A DNA stretch of 64,000 nucleotides, from contig MCGE01000001.1 of NCBI GenBank assembly GCA_002105175.1, forward strand, positions 1,984,001 to 2,048,000. Reading direction: 5' to 3'. Below are positions 15,002 to 27,765 of this stretch, one piece after another. Numbering within the stretch: the stretch's first letter is position 1; each line of letters starts with the position of its first letter. The notes beneath the pieces are model-generated. The model was not told the origin of the DNA. It did not search any database and worked only from the letters and a program-made list of their open reading frames with translations. The position numbers were made by a program, and so were the translations under genes. The stretch is from Absidia repens (Eukaryota; Mucoromycota; Mucoromycetes; Mucorales; Cunninghamellaceae).

Positions 15002-15753
15002 ACGCAGCTAGAGCAAAAAAGGTTAGTGCTTCTCTCTCTTTGTGTGTGTGTGTGTGTGTGCAAATAAAAAAAAATGGTGATTGAAGCGAACTGGAAGATA
15101 ATAGTTTACCTACATAACATCTCTATTTTTTGGTAATGTAAATATCTTGGTGTTGCAATTCCTCGACCCTCCCTTTTAAAATCGATCCCCTTCAATAGCA
15201 TAAAAAAATTTTATGTAAAAATCAAGCAACCCCCCCCCAATCAACAGCGTAGCTTTGATCATTTTCATCTTTAAGCAAAATGAAATATCTGTAGCGTTTT
15301 TCATGAAAACAAAGTTTTCTCTACCTTCTCGCTGGGCTCTACCATACTAAAAATAATTGAAGTGGGAGAAGGAGTTTGCATGCATGGAAAAAAAAAAAAA
15401 AGAATATGTATTGAAATGGGCAACTTTACGCATAAAACTAGTTCATTCATTCTAGATTCATAATAATACAAAGGTTTCTATTTTTTATTTGGATACATGG
15501 TATTGGAAGTGAAGATAATACAATCTATAAAGGTGGTACTAATAAAATGGATAAAAAAAAATGCTGGTGTGATTCTATATGCTATAAAATGTACTATGTG
15601 TGAGAATGGGGATAATAATACAGAATAAAGATAAAAGAGGACGAACGGGAAGAAAGGTTATTGATTGTGCAGACGGAAGATGGAGGATAAGGTAATAATA
15701 TAATACAAATAGTATAAATAATAAAAATGAGAAGAAAAGAAAAAATTACTAAT
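15002..15753. other. Intergenic spacer with (TG)n
   Basis: A TG dinucleotide run sits at about 15041-15060. The rest is AT-rich 3' flank of the Prm10-like gene. No gene was recognised. Confidence 0.6.
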
Positions 15754-17857
15754 CTAAAAGCCTAAAAAGACAGATCGTTTTCTACCACCAGGATACACAC
15801 AAAAGTTTGCTAAGAATAATCCCAAAGTAATAGACAGCGCGATCCCAATGATCTGAAAAGCAAACATCCCATTGGCATGATCAGAGTTATCTTCGAATAA
15901 TGATACTGCACCACGGACACCTAAAAGAGAAATATATATTTAAGAAAAACCTCAGTCAGTAAATAAATAAAAAAGCATTTCATGTCATATTGAATTACCT
16001 AAACTACCAGGCACCAAAATGATAATGCCACCCATCAGAGGAACAAAAGCCAATTGTTTTGTCAGCCGACCATAGATATTACCCGTTAAGCCTAGAGCAA
16101 AAGCACCCACACTTGGAGTAATCACCGAATTGGGACCAACGGTTTTTGTCATAAAATAGTATACAACAAATCCAACCCCGGCATTTAAAGTAAAGGCGGG
16201 ATATTGACGAATATTAGCGCCAAAACAGATACAGATACCAAAAGTGGTCAATGGCAGCATAAGGAAGTACCAATAGGGGTCGACGGGATTAGCGCAAGTT
16301 GCCATAGAAATGACCTCGACACCTGGATGAGTGAGAGACCATACTGTGCTTCCATAACCCATTCCAAAAGCCAGAAATAGTACATACATAATGGCATGGA
16401 TAAGATGGACGGCTCCGCTGCAGAGATTCTTCGCCGACAATTCCATCACCGCCGACGTCAGCGCATACCCAGGCAACGCAACAACCACACTTGAAAGGGC
16501 AACCGCGGAATAGCATACATAGCTGTTAAGAGCCAAGGTAATCACAGACACCACGATTGTCACGACCATTTCAAAAACATTACCGAACATGGGTATCCTT
16601 TCTGATATAAATGTTGCAATACCAACTAAAAGAGAGTAATAATAGTAATAAAAATAATAATAGTAATCAGTTTATTCCGCCGTTTTTCGTACCCAGATGG
16701 GTTTAACTTAACTTACCGCCTAGACCAAACAGAGCACTCACCCAGCAATCAGTCCAAGAACCACCAAAGAAAAGAGGAGCAATAAAGGCAGAAGAGGTGG
16801 TATAGCCAAGTAAGGTCATCCATACATTCCAAGTAGGAGGAGAGTTTTTGATATCATCCAAACGATTTGAAGCGTCGGTAATATTGATTTGGCCCTTAGC
16901 TACTTGATGCGCAATTTCGTTGACTAACGACAATTTTGAGATATCCAATGATTTTGAGCACTTGATCAAATGCGTTTCTGACGTATGTGTTTCGATGTCA
17001 CCAAAGCTGACCATGATCAATCCAGGTAAAACAAAATAACTTCCATCAATTTCCAGTTTTTTGCCAGTGGTTTCCATGGCAGCTTCCTAAGTACCATATT
17101 GTATAATTATCAGTTTTCATCCACACCCAATAAGTAATACATTGCGTATATTCAAACTTACAATACGATGAGTCGGTGCACCCGTTCGAACCAAGTGTTT
17201 CCCAAGTTTAATAATGAAATCTTGTCGTTCCAAAATATCGGCAATGTCGGCAGTAATGGTCATTTGTTGTGCCACCGCGTTGAAATCATAGCCAGCCTGT
17301 TCCACCTTATCCATATCGTCAAAATACAAAGAGTTGCGTGCTGATTGACTTTTCCGTCCATTTGATTGAAGGACACCTTTCGAGGATACTATTGATCGCA
17401 AGTGCTGAACAGGTCGTGCTGAATGATGTTTGACAAGTGGAGGACGAATGGTAGAAGATGACTTTGTTGATGTTGATGTTTTCGAAGTACGTGCAAGTCC
17501 ATCTAATTTCAGCAAGTTGGCAAGAACACTGGATCGAGTTGTTTTCCGTTTACGTTTCTTTTTGTTCTTATTGACATTGGTGATGGATTCCACGAGTTCA
17601 AGAGCTTGCTCTGCATGGCTGGGTCGTCGCGTAGGATACTTTTTTACAGTGTCGTTGTTGTTGTTGTTGTTGTTGTTGTTATTTGGCGTGGGAAAAATAA
17701 GCTGGGGTATGTTTGACGTTTTCGATAAAAATTGGTCTTCATCTTCTTCCATGGTGACCGATAATTCAGAAGGGGTATCATCTCCACCTAAAGGACCAAT
17801 GCCAGGTAATTCTAACGGAGGGGGAGTGCCAGCATCATGAAACCGATTGCCCAGCAT
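15754..17857 (-). CDS. Prm10/ThrE-type multi-pass membrane protein
   Basis: Four exons on the minus strand: 17162-17857, 16717-17086, 15999-16625, 15754-15920; they join to 619 residues. The first 200 residues are polar and low-complexity, with a 10-Asn run coded by (GTT)n on the plus strand at 17653-17682. The ThrE-type domain begins near residue 200: ILERQDFIIKLGKHLVRTG, then APTHRI EAAMETTG and VLPGLIMVSFGD. About ten hydrophobic spans follow, with LVPGSLG near the end. The family includes yeast pheromone-regulated Prm10 and bacterial threonine/serine exporters; substrate in fungi is not established. I start at the ATG at 17857. An earlier in-frame ATG (18004) would add a segment coded mostly by T homopolymers, which looks like untranslated leader. 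Confidence 0.87.
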
Positions 17858-18881
17858 CAGGTAAGTATAATACAAAAAAAAAAAAAAAAAGATAACAGGG
17901 AAAAAAAAAAAAGATAATAGGGAAAAAAATTTTCTTTTTGGGTAAAAGGAGGTTTGGAACAATGGATCGCCTTGGAGGGCAAATTTTTTATTGGTTCCTG
18001 TCAAAGCGGAATCTAAAATACAGACTTCCGTTGGTGGCCGTTGGAGCCGATAAGGTTCTCACAAATCTTCGATAGAGTTACCTGACCATTTTACATAGTA
18101 ACCCTTGTCATTTCTTTTATTGTCATTAATAAACGCCAATACTAATAAATCTTTTACTCTCTCAAGTCAACCAGAAAGTTTTTGTTCTCTGCGTAGAGAT
18201 TTAAACTGTATTGATTGCCTGAAGGAGTGATCCATTTTCGTTTTCGCTTGAATTCATTTATCCGAAAATAATCAATCTGAAATAGAAATTTAATCAAGTG
18301 TGAAAATTGCCAAGTTCTTGGAGAGACGGGACTTTAATACCTGCCGTATACAAAATATAGATAATATTGTAGGCAGGAAATCATGCAACATTGGGATAAA
18401 AGATGATGACGGACTGCGATTAAAGGGTAATAATTACACAATGTCATTTTAATAGAATATGCCGATGAAAAATCCCTTGCTCAATTTCGAACTGCATTAA
18501 GAAAAGCCAATGTGGGGCACTGATGATGATTATCATAAGGTTGATAACAAACTCTCACACCATGGTTAAACAGATACAGTACCATATGACTTGGAAAGGA
18601 TGAGGGTACATTTGTTGAAGAAACAGAGCACTTCAGCTGACATGGGTACATCATCAAAAAAATACAACATTGGAGCTTGTCAAGGACAATCCATCCTACT
18701 ATGGTTTTTGTGTTTTGTATGTAATAGTATTTATATATTTTAGTAGGTATACAATATGTAAATGTTGTAAGGGAATGGGGACTATAACTACAGTATACTA
18801 AGGTAGTGGTGATGATGTCAATCAATGATAGGAATAAAAATAGAAAGAGATAATAAGATTTGAGTCAGAGAAATGTACATA

Positions 18882-18925
<44 letters not shown>

Positions 18926-18962
18926 GAGTAGGGGTACCGCGATATACACAGTAATAATGAAA
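17858..18962. other. Spacer upstream of the Prm10-like gene, with (TA)n
   Basis: It holds the T-tract leader of the Prm10-like gene, the possible exon remnant at 18154-18276 and a (TA)n run at about 18885-18926. The rest is AT-rich with no gene recognised. Confidence 0.55.
18154..18276 (-). pseudogene. Possible orphan terminal exon
   Basis: A minus-strand stretch of 40 codons starts right after a TTTCTATTTCAG acceptor and ends in TAA. It reads IDYFRINEFKRKRKWITPSG and continues NQYSLNLYAENKNFLVDLRE, which is protein-like with good composition. I could not find a convincing upstream exon between 18277 and 18960. It could be the last exon of an unannotated gene or a decayed fragment. Confidence 0.3.
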
Positions 18963-19247
18963 CTAGCATAGCATTTGTTTGTTGAATTCCATCGCATGAT
19001 TTCCAATATCTTGATATGTTGTACTTTGATCTTCAGAGTCATCCAAGGAGGGAAATGAAACATATTCCTTTTGAAAAGAGCAGCAGGAATAAAGTGATTC
19101 GTTGTTATTATCTGGTGTCAACGTTTTCTTTGGTTCGTTTGTACGTTCTTCATTGCTGCTGGTCCTTGTTGTTGGTGACACCAGCTGGATGAGGTGTTTA
19201 ACAAACGATGATGATGACCATTGTTTAAATGCGTTCATGTTGTTCAT
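18963..19247 (-). CDS. Small hypothetical protein, divergent to the kinesin gene
   Basis: An intronless frame of 94 codons that starts MNNMNAFKQWSSSSFVKHLI and ends in LC. It is Ser/Thr/Asn-rich, with a hydrophobic-basic start (residues 6-24) and an acidic centre (SLDDSEDQS). There are no family motifs. Its start lies 210 bp from the kinesin start on the other strand, so the two may share a promoter. The length, composition and clean start favour a real small gene, but no homology supports it. Confidence 0.4.
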   Translation of the reverse strand: MNNMNAFKQWSSSSFVKHLIQLVSPTTRTSSNEERTNEPKKTLTPDNNNESLYSCCSFQKEYVSFPSLDDSEDQSTTYQDIGNHAMEFNKQMLC

Positions 19248-19457
19248 AATAACTAGAGTAATATATAATGAATTTAATAATAATAAAGGGAAATAGAAGG
19301 AAAAAGTAAAAAAGAATGTTCAAATTGCAACCTTTAGAAAAGAAGCAATTTTAAACACCGATTTGCTTTTTTTGTCTTCGCTCCCTGATTTTGTTATTTT
19401 CTCTTTCTCTCACTTTTCTTTTTCACTATCACTCCTCATTTCATTGCCCTTAGTTCA

Positions 19458-22400
19458 ATGGAAACAACTGCCGTTAGGTAAAAAAATAAATAAAAATAAA
19501 GTGCGATACAATCAAAGATTATTTCTATGCTTGACTAATCTTATATTTTTTTACGTGTTTCTTTTTTCTCAACAGGGTAGCGTTACGAATACGTCCTTTG
19601 ACCGAAAAAGAACAAGCAACTACTGGATCGATTGACTCTGAATGCATAACCTACGCCAAAGATGAACCTCAAATATTCCTTGGAAGGGACAGAGCATTCA
19701 CTTTTGACCACGTCTATCCCCCTGAAACTAGTCAAAGTCAAGTGTTTGAATCAAGTATCAAAAACTTACTCGAGTGCTTTTTAGATGGGTAAGCTCACCA
19801 TTTTTTTTTTTTGTTCGTATCTTTATAATTATTATTTTGCTTATCCTATTCTTTTCTTTTCTTTTCTTTTTGATAGGAACAACGCAACAGTATTGGCATA
19901 CGGGTAAAACAAATAAGCAAACTCTTAAAAAAGATAACTGGTGTACCACTTCATTCAGTATATTCCAAACTAATATGTTTTTTGTCCTTGTTGTTTTTAT
20001 TTTTATAGTCAAACGGGCTCTGGTAAAACATACAGTGTTGGCACAAGTTTGGAATCATTCCCTGACTCTGAATCTCAAGGTGAAACACAATATTGATGAA
20101 AAATAAATTGGGACAGCGGAGGGCGGTTCTGGGTTTATTTACTTAATATCTCTCTTTATCTTGTCTTTAGGTATCATTCAGCGATTTGCAAGCTCACTAT
20201 TCGAACGACTTGGACAAAAAACATCCGCCACATCCTTCCAATTATATGTCTCTTATCTGGAACTTTACAACGAAGAAATCATCGATTTGTTATGCTCACC
20301 GACCCCTTCCTCAACCACAACAACAACATCCACATTATCTTCCACTACAAACAAAAAAGATGAAACGAAGCATCCTGCCATTCGTGAAGATGTTCATGGT
20401 CAAATTTATTGGACGGGTGTACGTGAAATTCCAGTTCATAATATACAGGATTTATTAGAGTAAGTTATAAACACACCTTGATCAATTGAAATACTTAATT
20501 TATTTTATTTTTTTGTTAGGCATGTCAAAAAGGGCTCCTTTTCCCGATCTACTGGATCCACCAATATGAACGCATCTTCCTCAAGATCTCATGCTATATT
20601 CACAATCACCTTGAAGCAACAAATATCTGAATTGGACCATACTAATGAGCCACAAAAACCTGTGAAACGGCTTGTATCCAAATTTCATTTTGTCGACCTG
20701 GCTGGATCTGAACGTGTAAGTGAACTATAACCCGTCCTACCCCCACACTATATTTTGAAAACAAAGTTACCGACATTCATTTTTTTCAATCTAGTTGAAA
20801 CGAACCAATGCGCTGGGCGATCGACAAAAGGAGGGTATTTCCATCAACACTGGACTACTTGCACTTGGAAATGTGATATCAGCTCTCGGTGATGAAACTC
20901 GACGTGGCACTCATGTTCCGTATCGTGATAGCAAATTAACTCGACTGCTTCAAGATAGCCTTGGTGGAAACAGTCATACATTAATGTTGGCATGTATTAG
21001 CCCATCTTCTTCGGATTATATGGAAACTCTCAATACACTCAAATATGCAAACCGTGCTCGAAATATTCAAAACCGGGTGGAAATCAACGTGGATTATGAC
21101 GACAGTCTCGAAGAGGTCAATTATTTAAAAAATCAGCTCAGCAAATTGAAGTCTCAGTTATCAAGTCTTCGACACCTTCAACAACATCGCCAACAACATC
21201 ATGATACCCCCCTTGGTCAGTCAGGTGATTATCGTTCCATGGATTCAGAATCAACTCGGGGCAAGACGTACACCACTTTTACGGAGAAAGGTTTGGCCGA
21301 ACTTCAGTCTGGGCGGGACATGTTATCATTGCAACACAACTCTGATGGTTCTATTCAAGCTCAATCGCTAACTATGGAATACTTGCAACATATTCAAGAT
21401 CTGAAGTTCGAGCTGGCCGAAGCAAACCATCGTTTGGTTCACTTGGAATCTCAACAACAGCAACAACAGCAACAGGTTCATCATCAACAGCCTTCGGTTT
21501 CCGCGGCACTTCCAGGTAGATTCGGTAGCAACAGTCCAACATATCGGCGCAACAGAACAACCTTATCGGCAACTTGCTCTTTAGACAAAAGTGTACGTAT
21601 AGGATCCCTTTCGACTGGAGGACGACGACCAATCAAACACAGGAAGCATTCATTGCCCATCGGACAACGTATGAAATCAACGCGCAAACACAGTACAATT
21701 ATGACAGCCCCCAATTCACCACCCAATCTTGACGACCTTTGGCGGTTTTTGGACAGTGATTCAACCGATAGCAATTTGACAGAAATACGGGAAGATAACC
21801 ACTCTTTTAGCTCTCGTCCGGAGGTAAGAAAAACAAAAATAAAAATATTGCGTTTACTGTTTTAGTCAGTCTCAAACTCAACTTTTTTTTTCTGCAGGTG
21901 AAAAGTGAAACACAATTTCAAGGTGAAAAAACCTCTACAGCAAATGCCACGTTGCCATCTCCCTACTCATCAAACGAGGATTCTATCACTCGGGCCTCTT
22001 CTACCAAGTTGGATATCTCACCGTTGTCCAAAATCCCTTCTTCATCTTCCTTACTACCTGATTCCCCTGTTAGTACCAACACAATGTGCCATGATCTGAC
22101 CTTACATGAAGATGACGATGATGTGCAATTGCTGGTAAGAATCGTGATTAGTTTCGGATCTTATGACAATGGTTCTTACTTCTATTCTTACTGATGTTTT
22201 TATTTCGCACACGCACTTGCTATACATATAGGCAGTTCCTTCTTGGACCGACGAGCCCAAAACGCAATCGGTGACGGACTCCACGAAGCGCGAGTCCTTA
22301 TCTTGGACTGACTCTCTATTAGACGACTCCGACATCTCGATCGCCACATCCCGACTTTCTTCTACCTACTGGAATATGGCTAACAATGGCAAACGACACG

Positions 22401-23362
22401 GTGGAAGAAGAAGAAGCAAAGACTTGTTGAAAATTCTCCATCAAGTGCAGGCAGATCTTTTGGTGAAAAAGGAACTTGTGGGGCAACTAGAAAAATCTGA
22501 AGATGAATACACACAAATGCGTATCAACTACGAAGATCAGCTCAAATCACTGGAAAAGCATCTTGTGGACATGCGATATCAACGGGACTATGCTATTGGT
22601 GAAATAGAAATCAGTGATATGAATAATGCCAACATCAACAGTCATCAGGACATCACCAGCACCAACAACTCCGTCATCAACAAAGAGGTAGATCGGCAAC
22701 ATCAAGTGACAAAACCACGAACCGGAAATACTCGTAAACAAAAGCTGCATACCACCACCTTATCGCCACCAGCGCCGCCGCCTCCCATTGGACATCAAAG
22801 ACGGCCTCTAGACTCCATACCTCGACAAATCAAGGAAATCAGATTACAATATGAAGGGAAAATCAAGCGTCTTACCGGTGAAAGCCAAGAATGGAAGCGG
22901 AAATATATACAAACCACCAGCAGTATGACTTCAGCACGTACCAGAGCAGAACAAGTAGTGACAAAATTGCGCAGTACCATTGATCAAATGAAAACGGAAA
23001 AGAAGCAATTGCAACGAACCATGAAGCAAGACAACGATCGACTTCGGGACCAATTAGCGACAGCGGAACAAGAAATCCAACAATTGAAGCGAAAAGAAGC
23101 TATACACTTGGATGCGCGAAAGAAATGGGATGACACCAATGAACAACAACAAGCGATGCTCAAAAAACGCAATGATCAAACCCTACAAGTGAACCAACAA
23201 ATGCGACAATTGAACACGGTGTTACGCAAAGCTGCGAATGAAGGGACATTTTTGAATGAGGCTGCTTTGGAACGATTATTGGCACAAGCATCATCTACAT
23301 CTTCTGCATCACCGTTACAACGCCAGCTCAGCAGGTCGCCACCTCTTCCTGTAATGGATTGA
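19458..23362 (+). CDS. Kinesin-4-like motor protein
   Basis: Nine exons: 19458-19477, 19576-19788, 19877-19903, 20009-20079, 20171-20459, 20520-20715, 20795-21823, 21898-22134, 22232-23362; they join to 1070 residues. The motor domain is N-terminal: P-loop GQTGSGKT (87-94), switch [11 protein letters not shown] (222-231), switch II DLAGSER (266-272) and then [18 protein letters not shown], which is characteristic of the KIF4/KIF21 group, as is [20 protein letters not shown]. Downstream come coiled-coil segments, an 8-Gln run, Ser/Arg-rich linkers and a long C-terminal coiled coil (about residues 760-1030). It is a microtubule plus-end motor, probably in the cytoplasm or spindle. It is shorter than animal KIF4 and I see no C-terminal Cys-rich DNA-binding domain. 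The first exon codes only six residues and a bit; exon 3 is 27 nt. AATAAA at 23811 is a likely poly(A) signal. Confidence 0.92.
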
Positions 23363-24405
23363 AACTCAACAAGAACAGCAAAGCCAACAAAAAAAAAAGG
23401 AAAACGTCAACAAAAACCGACATCTACCATTCTATGCTTATCAATTACGAACAACAACAACAATCAACAACAATCAACAACCAACAAGAAGCCCTTGTAT
23501 GTATTATCAAGAAGACTTTGGATGGGGTATTATTTATTTGTGACACCTACCGACCCAAGCATACCTTATGTATATAGTTTATTTATATCCCCCATTGATA
23601 CATGTACAGATTCACTTTTTTTTTATTTACACACAACACCCTCTCACTGTCTATTTCTTTTGACCTGTGTTTATGACATGACCCTACAATCTACACCACG
23701 ATTCTTTTTTTATCCCCTTCTTCATTGACATCTTTTTATTTTTACTCTCTCACACATGATACCATTGTTTTGTTATTTTTATTTATAGTCTCCTTTTTTT
23801 TACCTTTGATAATAAAAAAACTTTTTGATTGAAAAAACATGATCGTTTTGTTTATGGGAAATGAACAAGTACCGTGTAGTTTAGTTAGCCTTTTAATTTT
23901 TTTTTTTTTTTGGTCTCCTATAGCATGAAAATCGGGTTGCTTTTGAATTTTTGTCGTCATCGAATGGAAATATCGGTTACCAACGATTTGACTTAAAAGT
24001 TAAACAGAATCAATCTAGTATACTCCTTTTGCACCGACACACATCATCAAAAATCAAGTGGGCGGGTAGATGATATGTAAAAATACCATGACTATGATGC
24101 CCGATTTTTTTTTTTTTTTTTTTTTTGCTTTTTTAATATTATGTTCAGCATGTATGCTTTGTTTATTTTTACTATATATATCAAATAAAAAAGGGCTTGA
24201 AACAAACATAAAGCCAATGCATTACCTATTTATAACATAAAAAGTAGTAAATCAAGACGATAACATGAAATCCAGTCTATCCGTCTATCCTTCTAGCAGG
24301 CAGTGATTTTAATAGCAACTTTGTTTTGCTTTTTAGCGATACAAAGGACGCCTCGTTTTCTTTTTTGTTCGCTCTCGCCCGCTCACTTGCCCCTGGATCT
24401 TTTTA

Positions 24406-24439
<34 letters not shown>

Positions 24440-24594
24440 CGACCTATTTCTATTTCAATTCTTCCTGTTTTCTTTTAATATTTTCTTTCTCTCTCTTTCT
24501 TTCTCTCCCTTTTCCTTTTTTTTTTTTTTCTTTCTTTCTCTCTCTATTCCTTGTAATAAACTCGAATTTTAAATAAAAGAAAAATCAAGTCAAC
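23363..24594. other. Intergenic spacer, CT-rich promoter of the MFS gene
   Basis: It contains the kinesin 3' flank, T runs (for example 24106-24126 and about 24410-24436) and a long CT-rich stretch (24440-24545) leading up to the transporter start, a layout common to fungal promoters. No gene was recognised. Confidence 0.6.
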
Positions 24595-27459
24595 ATGGAA
24601 AGCGATCTCGGCGAAACCAGCATCACCAAAAAACCACCCCAAGCAGTCTCCGCATCAGTCGCTGTGCCAACAAGTGAATTATCAACGACATCCACCTCTG
24701 TCGAGGGCGATGGAGCAGAAACGACAAGTACTCATCACGCTGCTGATACCACGCATTGTAATTCTACCACAAATGGCCCTACTACTACTACCGCTTTTAG
24801 TCATCACTTTTTTTCTCGGTGTTGGCAATACTTTGTTCAATTCCTTCGCACTCATATGGCTTTCCGGCCTCCTGTTCCACATGATCCTCGAAAATTTTCT
24901 AACAAGAAGAAAAGATGGATTTTAGCATGTCTAGCATTGGGCTCTTCTTTAAATGGATTATGCTCAACTATCTTTGTAAGAAAAAAAAAAAAAAAAAAAA
25001 AGAATCCGATGATTTTTCCCTCTCGATGGCCAGTAATTTTTGACATCTGTTTTCCTTTTCCGATGTATCATGCTTATTTTTTTAATATCATTATCATCAT
25101 CCTGATTTTTATCCCTGTCTTTATTCTGATTCTGTTTTAGCTTCCAGGTTTACCGGATATTGAGACCGAATTGGGAGCATCGGAAATGGCCATTACATTG
25201 ACAACTTCGTTATTTATTCTTTTCGGTGGCTTCGGGGTATGTATAATCCAAAAAAAAAAAAAAGCTCAGGATCATCCTAGTCATTCCTTTTTCGTCTATG
25301 CTAACAAACCCGATGCCATTTATCCTTTTTTTTTTATTACATGTATGCAGCCAATAATGTGGGGGTCGATGTCAGATTTTTACCATGTTCGAAGGTAAAA
25401 AAAAAAATATCCCCTGTCTGCGGCTACTGCATAAAAAAAAGTGATGCGGTGATTCAATTTTATCTTTGGTTTCCGAATGATTTTTTTTTTCTTTGGCTCA
25501 TTCTCTCCCCCGTTTCTTTCTTTTAGATTCCTTTATTTGAATTCCTTACTTATATTTACAGTAGCATCAACTGGATGTGCTTTAGTGACGAATGTTTGGG
25601 CTCTAGTCATTCTCAGATGTGTGCAATCCATCGGTACTTCAGGTAAAACATGTCAAACGTGGAGGTTCTCTTTAAAACATTGTTTACTCACTTACTCACT
25701 CACCGTCTTAACGCCTTCTTTAGTCACAATGTCAGTCGGTGCAGGTAAATTATTTGAGTCAAGTCAACTCGATCTATTATCACTTGTGTTAAATGTTATA
25801 CAATTTTATTATAGGAACTATATCTGATTGTTGGGCAGTCACTGAACGTGGTGCAGCATTTAGTTTTTTGTTCGTTGGGCAATTTTTCGGGCCCCTTGTC
25901 GGTAAAACTACAAAAGCAACTGCATCTATGTATATATATACTTGACCATGTGGCGGAAAACATATTCTTATGTACCAAATATTGTTTTTTTCTTTCGTTT
26001 ATCATCCTTTAGGACCAATCATTGGTGGTGGTCTAACCACGGGTCTTGGGTGGCGGTCTACTTTTTGGTTTTGTGTTGCCTATGGCTTGTTTCTCTTTTG
26101 CTTCTTATTCATGTTTCTTCCTGAGACATACCGATTAGACAAGGACTGGGAAACACCTGAAGTGGATGAAAAACAACAGCAACAACAACAGCAGCAACAA
26201 CAAGAAGAAGAAGGAGTAGAACACAGTCAACAACAACTGCAACAACGCGCCTCGGCAAGTCATCTTTCTACCAGCGAACAAATCAGCAATAACGATACGC
26301 TCCGACAAGAAACACCAGAGAACGATGGGTCGCAACAAGGCATCAACAATGACAGCGTGGATTTAGAAGCATCGATCAAATCATCACGACGAAATAGTTT
26401 ATCAAGCACAGTGGCTCATGGAGGTCTGACACAATACGATGGCGAAGACGGTAATCATCATGGCGATGGTACGGATCATCTCTCCTCATCATCATCTACA
26501 TCATCATCGACTTCCAACAAATCCAACAAATTCAATCCTTTAAGAAGTGTCCTGCTTTTACGTCACTTGTTTGTTTGGATGATAGCTGTACAGACCGGTA
26601 TTTGCTTTGGAACTATGTTCACCATTGAAACGATCATACCTGACCTATATACACAATATTATGGCTTTGAATCTTGGCAAACAGGTAAGGCAGAATAGTT
26701 GGAACAACCGGGAAATGTGATAATATGATGGTTGGGTCATCGGTACTGACTCTATTTTTATTGTATGTACTTATTTAGGTTTGAGTTTTATGGGTGCTGG
26801 GATTGGGAATCTTCTTGGTTCATTCTTATCTGGTGCCATCTCTGATTATCTTTTGAAAAGATCACGGGCTAAGCGTGGTGGAAAGGCTTTGACTGAAGAT
26901 CGGTTGACACTGAATGCTTGGTAAGTAAAGAAAAAAAAAATTCCGAAAATAGATCAATGAAAATTTTAACCTTTTTGTCTTCTTTTGGACGTTTATGCTT
27001 TAATTAGGCCTGGTGGATTCATTATTGTGCCATTAGGTGTGCTCATTTTTGGCTGGGGATCCAAGCAGGATTTGTAGTATGGGTGTCGATTGTCGGCTTC
27101 GGCATCGTCTGTTTTGGCATGAGTCAAGGTACGGTACTACTACTAAAAAGTCAAATCAAGAAAACAGAATGACTAATCATTTGTTTTTAAAAATAGTGTA
27201 TGCTGCCGGCTCTGCTTATCTTGTGGACTCTATTCCAGGTCGAGGAGCATCAGTGACCGCAGCCGCCAATTTGCTGCGAATGACTATGGCTGCTATTCTA
27301 AGTCTGATTGCGCGCCCTACCGTGGACGCTATTGGCACCGGTTACTTTATGTTGATTCTTGCAACTTTGAATGTCATGGGTATGATATCCTATCTTATAG
27401 TGAAAATCAAAGGACAGACGATGCGACTTCGCGCTGGCTATGGTGAAAATCCCAAGTAG
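24595..27459 (+). CDS. Major facilitator superfamily transporter (DHA1-type), frame broken near the 3' end
   Basis: Ten exons: 24595-24975, 25141-25236, 25351-25394, 25527-25642, 25724-25744, 25815-25901, 26013-26684, 26779-26920, 27008-27128, 27197-27459. The joined length is 1943 nt, one short of 648 codons. About 12 membrane spans are visible, split by a long Gln-rich cytoplasmic loop (about residues 285-450). Family text includes LPGLPDIETELGAS, GPIMWGSMSDFYHVRR (motif A type) and GPLVGPIIGGGL. In exon 9 the frame reads GVLIFGW and then hits TAG at 27075; the next frame over reads IQAGFVVWV and continues smoothly through the last exon (VYAAGSAYLVDSIPGRGAS). So one base is missing near 27057, inside a G run. 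The gene may be an allele broken in its last three membrane spans, or the sequence may carry an error. It is likely a drug or polyamine:H+ antiporter. Confidence 0.85.
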
Positions 27460-27765
27460 ATTTATTATCTTAGTTTTACCAAACACACCCTCTCACATCT
27501 ATACATCTACACATTCTCACATCTATTCACATCATCACACATATATACACACACACACTTTTTTTATGCATCCCTCTATTTTATAGTTCTTCTCAAAGTA
27601 CCAATCAATAAAACATTCATTTATTTAATAATAAATACATAGGATTCTCAAAATATAATTTGCAAATGTGAGCGAGGATTTTGTTTGGAGGGGATAATAC
27701 ATAAAAGTCGTGGAAAGCAAGAGGGGAACCAATGGTGGACCGGGTTGACCAAAAAAGGGCAGTGC
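27460..27765. other. 3' flank of the MFS gene
   Basis: CA/CT-rich 3' flank with AATAAA at 27607-27612. Nothing else was recognised before the repeat copy. Confidence 0.6.

Noticed and set aside
17858..18004. Earlier ATG extending the Prm10-like protein by 49 residues
   Set aside because: The extra segment is coded by T and A homopolymers and looks like untranslated leader; the ATG at 17857 gives a normal start.
27008..27128. A tiny intron to explain the MFS frame break
   Set aside because: There is no GT-AG pair near 27057 that would restore the frame; a single missing base is simpler.
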